From positions 20,500 to 84,499 of the forward strand of contig JAKSSL010000001.1 of assembly GCA_024403115.1 (NCBI GenBank): a stretch of DNA of 64,000 bases, written 5' to 3'. The position numbers and the translations under genes are program-made. The notes below the pieces were generated by a model, which did no database searches, was not told the DNA's origin, and saw nothing but the letters and a program-made list of their open reading frames with translations. This stretch comes from Clostridia bacterium. GTDB taxonomy: Bacteria; Bacillota; Clostridia; Peptostreptococcales; Anaerovoracaceae. Shown piece after piece: positions 43,126 to 51,973 of this stretch; position 1 is the first letter of the stretch, and the number at the start of each line of letters is the position of its first letter.

Positions 43126-43731
43126 TTATTCTTCTTCGCTTTCTAAAACAAGTTCACATTCCTTAGCTATATTAAAAGCCTCAATATATTTGTTCTCCAA
43201 AGGAATCCACTTGTTCACAAAGTACTTAAGGCATTCCCTGCCTCCGCGCTTTTCTATTCGCTTTAATTGTTCATTCTCTTTAATATCAAAGAAGACCTTC
43301 AAATCATAATCTCTTTTTAAAGCTTTTACAATGTTGGGATGCAAAGCATAGGCTCCCTCAATTATGGATGGATACTTGGGATTTACTATCCCCTTTCCAT
43401 CGTAATCCATAATTCTGCAGTTAAAGCGATCATATTCAAATGTCTCGTCTCCCTCTAATCTTACAGCGATTTGCTCTATGAAACGCTCGTAATGGACATT
43501 GCCACCAGCCTCTTCATATCTTTCTGCTGTTCTAAGCTCCATAGGCAAAAAGAAATCATCCATGTGAATTAGATTCACCTTGATTCCTTCTCGAGAAAGT
43601 TGCTCGGCAATTTGGAAAGCAACGCTGGTTTTACCTGAAGCCGACTTTCCGTCTATGGCAAGTATAAAGTTTTTATCAATTAAAGCTCTATCCTTTAATT
43701 CATTAATGAGGATTTTACTCTCTTTGTACAT
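43126..43731 (-). CDS. Uridine kinase-like P-loop kinase
   Basis: A 201-residue P-loop kinase with Walker A IDGKSASGKTSVA and HMDDFFLP, plus YPSIIEGAYALHP, as in the uridine kinase/phosphoribulokinase family. It probably phosphorylates a nucleoside or related small molecule; the group contains many proteins of unknown substrate. ATG follows GGGGAATAAT, 2 bp after the phosphoesterase gene, and it is the last gene of the operon beginning at 46714. Confidence 0.82.
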   Translation of the reverse strand: MYKESKILINELKDRALIDKNFILAIDGKSASGKTSVAFQIAEQLSREGIKVNLIHMDDFFLPMELRTAERYEEAGGNVHYERFIEQIAVRLEGDETFEYDRFNCRIMDYDGKGIVNPKYPSIIEGAYALHPNIVKALKRDYDLKVFFDIKENEQLKRIEKRGGRECLKYFVNKWIPLENKYIEAFNIAKECELVLESEEE

Positions 43732-43733
43732 TA

Positions 43734-44861
43734 TTATTCCCCTATATTAACTTTAATATTACATACTTCAGAAATAGTTCCCAGCCTCATATATGGCCCA
43801 AACACACCTACTCCTGAGCTTACTATACTGCTAGTGTCACCCACATGATATTCACCATATTGATATCCGCCCATTAGCTTTAAAGCAAGATTTACAGGGA
43901 AAATTTGGCCGTTGTGAGTGTGACCGCTTAGAATTAAGTCTGCACCTGCTGATGCAAACTCATCGTTCTCTGTGGGCTCGTGATCTAAAACAATAAGTGG
44001 TAAATCCTTTGGCGCTGATGCCACTATGTCTTCAGGGCTCATTCTCTTTTCAACATTACAAGGCTTGTGCGCATCGGCTCTACCAAAGAGATAGAAGCGA
44101 TTGTCTACATTGACTCCCTCTTCACACAAAAGCTTGATATTGCAATCACTTAGGAAATCAACCATTTCAGGGTCTCTGTGCAATTGATTGCTTGGGAAAG
44201 TGAATCCGCACAGTATTTTTTCAGCCACATCGTGATTGCCCCAGCAAGCATAAACACCATACTTAGACTTTATGCTTTTAAACAGTTCTTTCAGCTCTTC
44301 AGGATTTTCTAAAGCTTTGTATTCGTTGTCAAAGATATCACCTGCAATGACAACTAAATCCAAATCTTCTATATTGTTTATTTCCTTAACCATATCCTCA
44401 ATTTGGCTTTCCCCTACGCTGTATCCCATATGCAAATCAGCAACTAAGGCTATGTTCAGCTGGTCTGATTTATCAGACTTAATATTCACCGAATAATTAC
44501 TTGTTTGAACATTTTGAGCCTGATAAATACCAATGGCAGAAACCATGACAAGTATTATAACCACAAGCCATCCCCATATCTTTTTCTCGCCAAAAATCTT
44601 TCTGATGACAAGGAATATAAGGCCTGCTAGCAAAGCATAAAAATCAATACCAAGCCAATAGTTACCCATTAGCATAAGCCATCTTTTTATTGCCCAATCC
44701 GCAGGAACTAAAAAGGCTATACCTGGCAGCAATACGATTACTGCTGAAATTGCATCGATTACAATTCTAAGCTTTTCCTTGGCCCCAGTCCATTTTACAA
44801 ATCGAAAAATCAGCCAAAAATTGAAGAATAGATAAAAAGGTGCTACACAAAGTGCAATCAT
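43734..44861 (-). CDS. Membrane-anchored metallophosphoesterase (YkuE/YaeI-like)
   Basis: A 375-residue protein. The first 130 residues hold four hydrophobic segments; the rest is a calcineurin-like phosphoesterase with the metal motifs DLHMGYS, GDIFDNE, GNHD and GHTHNGQ. The family includes UDP-diacylglucosamine and nucleotide phosphodiesterases; the substrate here is unknown. The ATG overlaps the upstream stop as ATGA, so it is coupled to the DUF975/CmpB protein. Confidence 0.88.
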   Translation of the reverse strand: MIALCVAPFYLFFNFWLIFRFVKWTGAKEKLRIVIDAISAVIVLLPGIAFLVPADWAIKRWLMLMGNYWLGIDFYALLAGLIFLVIRKIFGEKKIWGWLVVIILVMVSAIGIYQAQNVQTSNYSVNIKSDKSDQLNIALVADLHMGYSVGESQIEDMVKEINNIEDLDLVVIAGDIFDNEYKALENPEELKELFKSIKSKYGVYACWGNHDVAEKILCGFTFPSNQLHRDPEMVDFLSDCNIKLLCEEGVNVDNRFYLFGRADAHKPCNVEKRMSPEDIVASAPKDLPLIVLDHEPTENDEFASAGADLILSGHTHNGQIFPVNLALKLMGGYQYGEYHVGDTSSIVSSGVGVFGPYMRLGTISEVCNIKVNIGE

Positions 44862-46714
44862 GATCTATCAACCCTTCCAACATCTATATTATGTTCTATT
44901 ACATAGGCATTGTCATAATCTGTAATACCTTTTCCTGTATTTGGATAGTACTGTGAATAAACAGTATCTGCAGCAAAAGCCGCAATTAGAACAATACAAG
45001 CCACAGTCAGCGCTGTAGGATTAATCTTTCTAACCAAGTTATCTATTAGCGGAACCAGTAGATATACTGCACAAATACCGCCTATGCCAAATACAAGTAG
45101 GCCTTCAGCGCAGACTCTTCCGTTAATGTTAAGGAAGTAACCTGTATAATCCCACCATTTAACTCCGCCTTTTGTCATTTCCATTAGCCATGATGTGAAG
45201 TACTCAACTACGCCACACAAAACTACAGCTGTTATAAACTCAAGCCATGGTTTATCTCTGAATTTGTTAAGCACTAAAACTATTAGCACAACTCCAGAAC
45301 CATAAATTGGAAGCCATGGTCCGTGGTTTACACCTCTGTTAACAAACTCACCATCTGCTACTAGATGCAAGCTCACCTCCCAAAGCCAGCCCACAATGGA
45401 AAGAACAAAGAATACCACTATTAAGGATTCCAATGAATATCTACGCAAATAATGCATAGTTTCCAACTTGCTTATCTTTTCCTTAGCGTGTACAGGATAC
45501 AATCTGCTTGGATAGGATAAACCGTTTACTTCATCCCTATATATTCTAAGCTTTGCACGTTTTTCTACAATGTCATTATGTCTCTTTTCATTTTCATCGT
45601 AGTGCAAAACAACGCCAAATACATTAGCAAAGAAACCCTTAACTCCTGTGTATTCAACATCTACAGCTTCGTTTAATTCATCTTCAATATCGTCGATATC
45701 TTCGTAGGCTTTTATAACCACATCCAAAGGAGCTAGTTCAAATAGATAGTCGTCCTTAAGCAGTTCACAGCCTTCGACAGCATTTTCTTTTGCACAAGCT
45801 CTTACATAAGCATAGTACTCTGCCAAAGCGCATTCTTTGTAGTTATATGTAAAGAAGATATCTGTAAGTCCCAATGTGATATATCCTAAAAGGTCCCAGC
45901 CAATAAAGCTTAGCTCGAATTTAAACAGTTCCCACTTGTGACCCTTCATCATATTCTTTGACAATCTAATTGCTTGCAAAGGTTTAACTCCAGGGTTTTC
46001 AGCTAAAATATATGGAACCATGGAGTATGAGAAGAACTTAATTATAGGTCCTACTATTGTAAATATCCATAGGAACATGAATATATTCTTTAGGAGTAAT
46101 CCCAGTGAAACATTTATCCATTTCTTAACTTTTAGAATGAAAACCAGCTTGTTAATGTGTATAACATCATAGAACTGGCCCTCAAGATAAACACGATTCA
46201 TGGCCACCCTAAAGGTTTCTTCAATGAATATGTAGAATAATGCGATTAACAGCAAGGAAAGCAAGATGAATATACTAGTTGCAATTCCTGGCGATCCAGC
46301 AAGATTCTTTATGGCATTATATGCTGTAATATACCAGGCACCTGATGTTATGCTGTTTACAGCACCTGCCAAAACTCCTCTATTATATCCAAGCTCAACG
46401 CCCATTATGACTTTCTTGTTCTTTTGGTTTTCCTTGGTACGTTCAATAGTCTTAATCTTTCCGTTGGCGATATTGCCGTTTATAATGTCTTTGAAAACGT
46501 CGTAAGCCTCGTCAGTTCCAATTGAACTAATACGGCTTAAACCTATAGGCTCACCATCTGCTTTTACATTATTTAAAAGAAAATGCCACTCGTCTAAAGG
46601 CGCAGTAAAACTGGTACCTATTAAAGCCGCCAAAACCATAACAAGGAAGAAAAGCTTATAATGCTTTTTCAACCTGCTTTTGCTATTCTTTTTAATCTCT
46701 TTTCTGTTTAACAT
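44858..46714 (-). CDS. DUF975-CmpB fusion membrane protein
   Basis: A 618-residue polytopic membrane protein with two recognisable parts. The N-terminal half (from MLNRKEIKKNSKSRLKKHYK, with PLQAIRLSKNMMKGHKWELF) looks like DUF975. The C-terminal part, from about residue 440, matches the putative ABC-transporter type IV/CmpB family (FVNRGVNHGPWLPIYGSG and WWDYTGYFLNINGRV). The middle is a charged cytoplasmic region. I start at ATG 46712-46714, with AAGAGG upstream. Function is unknown for both domains. It heads an operon with the phosphoesterase and kinase. Confidence 0.8.
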   Translation of the reverse strand: MLNRKEIKKNSKSRLKKHYKLFFLVMVLAALIGTSFTAPLDEWHFLLNNVKADGEPIGLSRISSIGTDEAYDVFKDIINGNIANGKIKTIERTKENQKNKKVIMGVELGYNRGVLAGAVNSITSGAWYITAYNAIKNLAGSPGIATSIFILLSLLLIALFYIFIEETFRVAMNRVYLEGQFYDVIHINKLVFILKVKKWINVSLGLLLKNIFMFLWIFTIVGPIIKFFSYSMVPYILAENPGVKPLQAIRLSKNMMKGHKWELFKFELSFIGWDLLGYITLGLTDIFFTYNYKECALAEYYAYVRACAKENAVEGCELLKDDYLFELAPLDVVIKAYEDIDDIEDELNEAVDVEYTGVKGFFANVFGVVLHYDENEKRHNDIVEKRAKLRIYRDEVNGLSYPSRLYPVHAKEKISKLETMHYLRRYSLESLIVVFFVLSIVGWLWEVSLHLVADGEFVNRGVNHGPWLPIYGSGVVLIVLVLNKFRDKPWLEFITAVVLCGVVEYFTSWLMEMTKGGVKWWDYTGYFLNINGRVCAEGLLVFGIGGICAVYLLVPLIDNLVRKINPTALTVACIVLIAAFAADTVYSQYYPNTGKGITDYDNAYVIEHNIDVGRVDRS

Positions 46715-46746
46715 AAATACCTCTTGATACAAAAATATTCCCCCAC

Positions 46747-46755
46747 ATTATACCA
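46747..46755 (-). promoter_or_regulatory. Extended -10 promoter for the DUF975-CmpB operon
   Basis: TGGTATAAT on the minus strand, 32 bp before the start and immediately downstream of the terminator of the NSS gene; the -35 falls within the terminator and is poor. Confidence 0.5.
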
Positions 46756-46772
46756 AAAAAATGTCTCAAAAT

Positions 46773-46798
46773 AAAGGGACTCCCGGCGGAGTCCCTTT
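46773..46798 (-). terminator. Terminator after the NSS transporter
   Basis: AAAGGGACTCC/GGAGTCCCTTT hairpin with a 4-nt loop followed by ATTTTG on the minus strand. Confidence 0.82.
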
Positions 46799-46818
46799 AC
46801 ATTGTTTTGCTTTGAATA

Positions 46819-48252
46819 TTATTCAAACCATCCTAAACCGAAGAATGATGAGATTTGTCCTAATAATACGAAGAACATTACCACTGGACAAATGAACTTA
46901 ATACTAATCTTGTAGAATAGATTATACTTATCTCCAGCTCCGATTTCACCTAATACGGACTTTGGCTTGATAACCCAACCTATTAGTACAGCCATTAAGC
47001 ATGCACCAAGTGGCATCATAATACCTTCAGATAAGCAGTCAAAGAAGTCTAGCCAGCAATCATTAAATCCTAGAACTCCTAATTGCTCTTGAAGTGGTAA
47101 CCATAAACCGTTTGATCCTAAACCATCAGCTGCAACTAAGATAGCACCTAATGATACGATAGCGCCAACTGTCCAAGTAACCTTAGTTCTGTCAGCAGGC
47201 TTACCCTTTGCTTCTCTATCATCACAGATGTATGCAAGTAATACTTCGAAAATTGATACGCATGATGAAAGAGCTGCGATAATAACGAATAAGTAGAATA
47301 GTACGCCGAATACTGCACCAATTTGTCCCATTTCTGAGAATACGTTTTGCATTGTTACGAATAATAGCTTTGGACCAGCCATTGCTGCATCGCTTCCGCC
47401 TAGAGCGAAGCTTGCAGGGATAACTGCTAAACCAGCCATGATTGCAACTAATGTATCGCATACTACGATGATTACTGAACTCTTTACGATGTTCTCATGT
47501 TTTGGAAGATATGAACCATAAGTGATCATGATACCCATAGCCAATGACAATGAGAAGAACATTTGACTTCCTGATACGGCTAATACATGTATAACCTTAC
47601 CGAAGCTGTCAAATTGTGACCAGTCTGGCTTGAACATAAATTCCAAACCTTCAGCAGCACCATCTAGTGATACTGAACGAATGATGATGATGAATAGTAA
47701 TACTACCAATGCAGGCATTCCTATTTCACTGAATCTTTCGATACCAGCTGTCAAATCCTTACCGTTGATAAATAATGTAATTGCTACGAATAGAGCAGCA
47801 AAGATAATACAACCAACTGGATTTGTAAGCATTGGTCCAAATGATTCATCACCTGTAGGAATTGCACCATCAAAGAATCCTATTTCTGAAAGGTTAAGAG
47901 TCATATATTCTAGACAATATCCACCTAATACGAAATAGAAGAAGATGATTACGAATGGTGATAATACTGCTAACCATCCTAAAAACTTAAATGGGCCTTT
48001 ACCCATTTCCCTGTAGGCTAATACTGGGCTCTTTTGAGTTTTTCTACCTATTGCAAGTTCTGTTGAAAGCATTACAACACCAACTAGAACTGCAAGGATA
48101 ACGTATACAAGTAGGAATCCAAATCCACCTGTAGCACCCATCTTGTATGGGAATCCCCAAATGTTACCTAAGCCTACAGCCGAACCAATTGCGGCAAGTA
48201 AGAAACCTAATTTACTTCCCCACTGATTACGTTCTTTTTCGCTTAATTCCAT
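46819..48252 (-). CDS. Sodium-dependent neurotransmitter symporter-family transporter (NSS)
   Basis: A 477-residue membrane protein of the LeuT/NSS family with about 12 helices. The sodium- and substrate-site helix 1 is seen as FLLAAIGSAVGLGNIWGFP. Bacterial members carry amino acids such as Leu, Trp or Tyr with sodium. Single gene with a near-consensus promoter, a strong AAGGAG site and its own terminator. The substrate cannot be inferred from the sequence. Confidence 0.93.
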   Translation of the reverse strand: MELSEKERNQWGSKLGFLLAAIGSAVGLGNIWGFPYKMGATGGFGFLLVYVILAVLVGVVMLSTELAIGRKTQKSPVLAYREMGKGPFKFLGWLAVLSPFVIIFFYFVLGGYCLEYMTLNLSEIGFFDGAIPTGDESFGPMLTNPVGCIIFAALFVAITLFINGKDLTAGIERFSEIGMPALVVLLFIIIIRSVSLDGAAEGLEFMFKPDWSQFDSFGKVIHVLAVSGSQMFFSLSLAMGIMITYGSYLPKHENIVKSSVIIVVCDTLVAIMAGLAVIPASFALGGSDAAMAGPKLLFVTMQNVFSEMGQIGAVFGVLFYLFVIIAALSSCVSIFEVLLAYICDDREAKGKPADRTKVTWTVGAIVSLGAILVAADGLGSNGLWLPLQEQLGVLGFNDCWLDFFDCLSEGIMMPLGACLMAVLIGWVIKPKSVLGEIGAGDKYNLFYKISIKFICPVVMFFVLLGQISSFFGLGWFE

Positions 48253-48298
48253 AATTCCGTTTTCTCCTTAAATAAATATAAAAATAAATTATGATTTT

Positions 48299-48326
48299 AT
48301 TATAAAGAATAAATGCTATTTGTCAA
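48299..48326 (-). promoter_or_regulatory. Sigma-A-type promoter of the NSS gene
   Basis: TTGACA (48321-48326) and TATAAT (48299-48304) on the minus strand, 16 bp apart. Confidence 0.85.
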
Positions 48327-48366
48327 CAAAAAACAATAAAAAAATTATTTTTTGTGTAAAACTACT

Positions 48367-48397
48367 AAAAAAATATGCTAGATTTAGCATATTTTTT
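48367..48397 (-). terminator. Terminator after the terpene-cyclase-fold lipoprotein
   Basis: AAAAAATATGCTA/TAGCATATTTTTT hairpin ending in T run on the minus strand, 55 bp past the stop at 48452. Confidence 0.68.
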
Positions 48398-48451
48398 GTA
48401 TAAAAAACCTTTAAAGGCTTGTATTTTCAATGTTTATAGCAGATGTTTGTT

Positions 48452-49255
48452 TTATTTTACAAAAAGTCCCTTCCCTGTTAACACATATTGATCATAAGCA
48501 GTAAAGGCTAGCAAAGCCATCTCCGAAGCATGTTGATCATAGCTAGTATCTGTAATTTCCTTCATATATAAGCCTTCCACCTCGTATGATTTCAAGGTAT
48601 CAATTAGGTTAACACCATTGACACTAAATCTTTCGTCACTTGATGGGTCTATGCCCACTTGGCAGAGAGCAATAATAACTTCAGCATCTGCTGGTAAAGA
48701 ACCGTAGTCACCTGAAAATTCTTCAGATAGCTTAGCTATTATCCAATCCTTTGCCTCATTTACCTCTGGAGTATCATAAAAGGATAGGGCTTCCAAAGCC
48801 TTGGACAAGTTAATGGCATCAGCCGAATCCAAGCCATCCATAATATCCTTTAAGTAGTCTCCTTCTCTTTCAAGCTTAAATCCCCACATGTTAGCAGCTA
48901 TCATCCCCTGGCCTTGAGCAAGGTGGCCCTCATTACGAAAAGCTTCGTAGTCGTTAAGTTCCTTTTCAAAACCGTAGGAATCCTCTTTTGCCCCTGCAGT
49001 TTTAAGCACTATTGCATATCTGGCAATATCCAAAGGCTTAGCATCCTTAGGGATTTTGAAAGTCTTTACAAAGCTGGTATCCACTTGGACGTTTTCTGCT
49101 TTTAAAGCACCAAAAATCACCCAAGCTCCGCCCACTTCTTCTAAATTGCTTTCGCCCATATTTTCATAAAGTCTTCCTCCCAAATCGCTTTCGCCACATC
49201 CTGTAAAAGCAAAAATCATAAGAATTGAAAGGATTAAAACTAACAGCTTTTTCAT
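48452..49255 (-). CDS. Lipoprotein with terpene-cyclase-like (alpha/alpha toroid) repeats
   Basis: A 267-residue lipoprotein (signal ending in FTGC, residue 20). The mature part has repeats like those of prenyltransferase/squalene-cyclase folds and the cobalamin-binding DUF4430 proteins: HLAQGQGMIAANMWGFKL, ADAEVIIALCQVGIDPSSDE and QHASEMALLAFTAYDQY. No cyclase Asp motif is seen, so a binding or scaffold role outside the membrane is more likely. It has no good ribosome site and follows the DUF308 gene by 15 bp, so coupling is likely. Substrate unknown. Confidence 0.68.
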   Translation of the reverse strand: MKKLLVLILSILMIFAFTGCGESDLGGRLYENMGESNLEEVGGAWVIFGALKAENVQVDTSFVKTFKIPKDAKPLDIARYAIVLKTAGAKEDSYGFEKELNDYEAFRNEGHLAQGQGMIAANMWGFKLEREGDYLKDIMDGLDSADAINLSKALEALSFYDTPEVNEAKDWIIAKLSEEFSGDYGSLPADAEVIIALCQVGIDPSSDERFSVNGVNLIDTLKSYEVEGLYMKEITDTSYDQHASEMALLAFTAYDQYVLTGKGLFVK

Positions 49256-49270
49256 ATTAATAAAGGGAAG

Positions 49271-49999
49271 CTATTGCTCCCCTTCCTCCTCGCTTTTTAC
49301 TATAGGTTCAAATTCAATCGGTTCATCGATTTGTTCCATTAAACTAGGGTTATTTTCCACATCGCTAAGATTTTCCTTGGCCTCACGAACTGCTTGCAAA
49401 GCTTCCTTTGCATCTGAACGAGCTGCTTCCACTTGTTCCTTTGCCTCTTCAAGCAATTCTTCCTTAGTCTTTAAAGCATCTGGCTTTTGATATTTAATCA
49501 TTAGACCTGAAAGAACGATACTCAAGCCTTGGCAAATCATTACAACGCCTACAATAGCTACAACGCTGAATCCAAGTAGGGCCTGGTTGAAGAAGCTCAA
49601 AACACCTACAACAAGCTCTACAATACCGATTATAAAGTTATAGTTGAACTTGAATTGATCCTTTTGATAATCGTCAAAAGAAACTACCGCAGTTCTAATA
49701 CCGGAAATCATTACCCACATTCCGATAACTCCAAGAACTACCAAGTCAGCCTCTAAATATCCTGTAAGAATAATAATTCCCAATATTAGAGATGACAATC
49801 CTTCCATTAATATCCAGTGAACGTTTTCTGCAACTTCAGAATTCAATCTTCTGTATGAGAAACATAGAACGAAACCGGATACAATAAAGGCTATGCCGAT
49901 TATAAAAGCAAGTGCTGCGAAAGGTAGTCCCGCATTTGCTATGGAAAAGACTCCCACACCTGCAAACAATATACCTGTTATTACTGTAATGGCTTTCAT
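49271..49999 (-). CDS. DUF308 (HdeD-like) membrane protein
   Basis: A 242-residue protein with six hydrophobic segments in the first 165 residues, arranged as the DUF308/HdeD repeat, followed by a charged Ala/Glu-rich coiled coil (about 175-215) and an acidic tail. HdeD relates to acid resistance in enterics; no function is established for clostridial forms. The ATG follows AAAGGAGGC. It has a near-consensus promoter and leads the lipoprotein gene. Confidence 0.8.
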   Translation of the reverse strand: MKAITVITGILFAGVGVFSIANAGLPFAALAFIIGIAFIVSGFVLCFSYRRLNSEVAENVHWILMEGLSSLILGIIILTGYLEADLVVLGVIGMWVMISGIRTAVVSFDDYQKDQFKFNYNFIIGIVELVVGVLSFFNQALLGFSVVAIVGVVMICQGLSIVLSGLMIKYQKPDALKTKEELLEEAKEQVEAARSDAKEALQAVREAKENLSDVENNPSLMEQIDEPIEFEPIVKSEEEGEQ

Positions 50000-50034
50000 A
50001 AAAGCCTCCTTTTTTTACTAAATTTAATTTGTAT

Positions 50035-50063
50035 ATTATATTATTTTTACACCTTCTAGTCAA
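50035..50063 (-). promoter_or_regulatory. Sigma-A-type promoter of the DUF308-lipoprotein operon
   Basis: TTGACT (50058-50063) and TATAAT (50035-50040) on the minus strand, 17 bp apart. Confidence 0.85.
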
Positions 50064-50094
50064 GTTTTGCCTTTATTTAAAAGCCTAGATAAGG

Positions 50095-50100
50095 TATAAT
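50095..50100 (+). promoter_or_regulatory. -10 element of the amidase-domain gene
   Basis: TATAAT ends 7 bp before the start codon at 50108, so the transcript would begin at or next to the ATG. The -35 is poor (TTTATT at 17 bp). Confidence 0.55.
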
Positions 50101-50107
50101 ATTAGCT

Positions 50108-51460
50108 ATGAATAAGAAGAAAAAGAAACTAAAAAAATCAGCAAAGATCATAATAATAATTCTAATCGTAGCCATCCTTGCAGGCTTGGGCTACCTATTC
50201 TATGAGAATTATCAGGAGCAAAAACGTATAGAAGCAGAGCGGGCAGCATACGAAGCTAGACAGGCAGAAATCGCTCAAAGCCACCTTGGCAAGTTTTCAA
50301 ACAAGTTCTCATTGGATAAGGGTGCTAAGAAAAGGCTCATAGCTTTTACAGACGATTTATACAGATGCCAAATGGAAATTCCTAGACTATACAATAAGAA
50401 TTTCAAATACAATCAAGAAAAAATCGATAGGATTCTTCCCGATTTAAGCAAGCACTTCGCCACAGGCTCATATACTGAAAAAGCAGTTTGCAGAACAGCT
50501 TTACGCTTTTCCTTGACTGCAAGAGCTTTGGCTCCATTTGATACCAGCCTGGAAAAGTGCAGCTACGATATTAAGATTAGGAATGTTTCAGGTGATGAGA
50601 ACGGTCTTAAAATAGATTACTATGAAAGCGCAAAAATCAATTTCCGTTTTATTCCAGATATTAATTCCCAAATGTATCATATTAAAAATTCCATTGTCTT
50701 GAAAAAGCAGGACGGCAAGTGGAAGGTTTCAAAATACTACCGCGAAGAGGATTTCTATCTGGCCGTAATCAATGACTACGACTACAGCGCTCATACAAAG
50801 GATTCAATCGACAAGTCCTTAGACCAAGTATTTTCTAAGCTGATGAAAAAGAACATAGGAAATACCAAGTCCTATATCAAAGATATGCAGGCCTTCAATT
50901 CGGGGGAATTCGTTGATAAGCCAAAGAGCTGTGATGTGGCCTACGACAGAGAATCCGCTTTAAAATATGCTAAGAAATATGTAAAGAAAAGAAATACCAA
51001 GGCTGGTTGGGCAGTATTTGATGATTGGGGTGGCAACTGCCAAAACTTCGGTTCTCAAATGCTTAACGCAGGAGGCATTCCAATGGATCTGGAAGGATCT
51101 CAAGTTTGGAAATACTATGGCACTACCAATGACAACAGCAATTCGGCTTACGGCTATAGCGCCTCATGGGCTGTTGCTCCAAGCTTTAGATATTATGCCC
51201 AAAACAACAAGGGCTACGGTCTAGTTGCAAAGGTTGATGTTAACAAATTCGCAGCTGAAGCCGGTGATATCCTGCAAGTTGGTACAGGCAAAGACGGTAT
51301 AAGCCACACCAACGTAGTTGTGGGCACTGTTAAGGATTCAAAAGATCGAACAATTGATGTGCTTGTAAACTCTAACACTAACAACAGAATCAATTGGCCT
51401 ATGTGGATGGGATTGTCTAAATATCAATCCTTGGTAAAAATCTACGGGTGGAATAAATAG
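50108..51460 (+). CDS. Membrane-anchored amidase-domain protein (PF12671 type)
   Basis: A 450-residue protein: a Lys-rich start, one transmembrane anchor (residues about 13-32), a 230-residue helical/beta region, and a C-terminal putative amidase domain (about 275-450). The catalytic Cys lies in DDWGGNCQNFGSQML with a His in GISHTNVVVG, a pattern of the CHAP/NlpC-like amidase_6 domain used on cell-wall peptides. The protein faces outward. No Shine-Dalgarno site is well placed (AAGG is 13 nt away), suggesting leaderless translation. It likely acts on peptidoglycan, substrate untested. Confidence 0.85.
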   Translation: MNKKKKKLKKSAKIIIIILIVAILAGLGYLFYENYQEQKRIEAERAAYEARQAEIAQSHLGKFSNKFSLDKGAKKRLIAFTDDLYRCQMEIPRLYNKNFKYNQEKIDRILPDLSKHFATGSYTEKAVCRTALRFSLTARALAPFDTSLEKCSYDIKIRNVSGDENGLKIDYYESAKINFRFIPDINSQMYHIKNSIVLKKQDGKWKVSKYYREEDFYLAVINDYDYSAHTKDSIDKSLDQVFSKLMKKNIGNTKSYIKDMQAFNSGEFVDKPKSCDVAYDRESALKYAKKYVKKRNTKAGWAVFDDWGGNCQNFGSQMLNAGGIPMDLEGSQVWKYYGTTNDNSNSAYGYSASWAVAPSFRYYAQNNKGYGLVAKVDVNKFAAEAGDILQVGTGKDGISHTNVVVGTVKDSKDRTIDVLVNSNTNNRINWPMWMGLSKYQSLVKIYGWNK

Positions 51461-51462
51461 TT

Positions 51463-51492
51463 AAAAAGCGATGGATTAATCCATCGCTTTTT
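51463..51492. terminator. Bidirectional terminator
   Basis: A perfect 30-bp palindrome, AAAAAGCGATGGATT and its complement, between convergent genes; it covers the last codons of the GNAT gene. Confidence 0.85.
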
Positions 51493-51973
51493 CAAATGCT
51501 AGCCTTTCGCTGCCATCTTCAACATATATTATTCCACTATAGACAAAGCCGTTTTTCTCCAAGCTTTTTCGCATTGTCTCGTTGGCTCTATGAGTGTCTA
51601 TTCTAATTCTTGATACTTTATTGAAGCAGTAATTCACCGCTTCCCTTACAAACTCATGGATTTCCCCATCACGTCCTATTCGATGAATGGTGCCATATTC
51701 ACCTTCATAATGCCAAGCCCCATCATAAATTTTTTCATATGTGGGATCGTCGCCGATTATGAAAGCAAAGACTCCATGTATATCACTTATATCCTTTTCG
51801 CCATTGTCGAAAACGTAGAGATTGCCATTTTCAATGTCCATCTTAACCTGATTTAGACTAGGATATCCGTTAATCCACTGATTAGCATTGCCATTATCTC
51901 TCATATATTTTCTACCAATGGCATAGATTTCCATTATTCTATCTATGTCCTTGTTCTTAGCTAATCTTATCAT
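51476..51973 (-). CDS. GNAT family N-acetyltransferase
   Basis: A 165-residue protein of the Gcn5-related acetyltransferase fold (start MIRLAKNKDIDRIMEIYAIG, a central IGDDPTYEKIYDG segment and RIDTHRANETMRKSLEKNGF near the end, as in GNAT domains). The substrate is unknown. It overlaps the EamA transporter gene by 17 bp and is translated from GGAGAAGA within it. The pair may work on the same metabolite, but this is inference only. Confidence 0.85.
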   Translation of the reverse strand: MIRLAKNKDIDRIMEIYAIGRKYMRDNGNANQWINGYPSLNQVKMDIENGNLYVFDNGEKDISDIHGVFAFIIGDDPTYEKIYDGAWHYEGEYGTIHRIGRDGEIHEFVREAVNYCFNKVSRIRIDTHRANETMRKSLEKNGFVYSGIIYVEDGSERLAFEKAMD

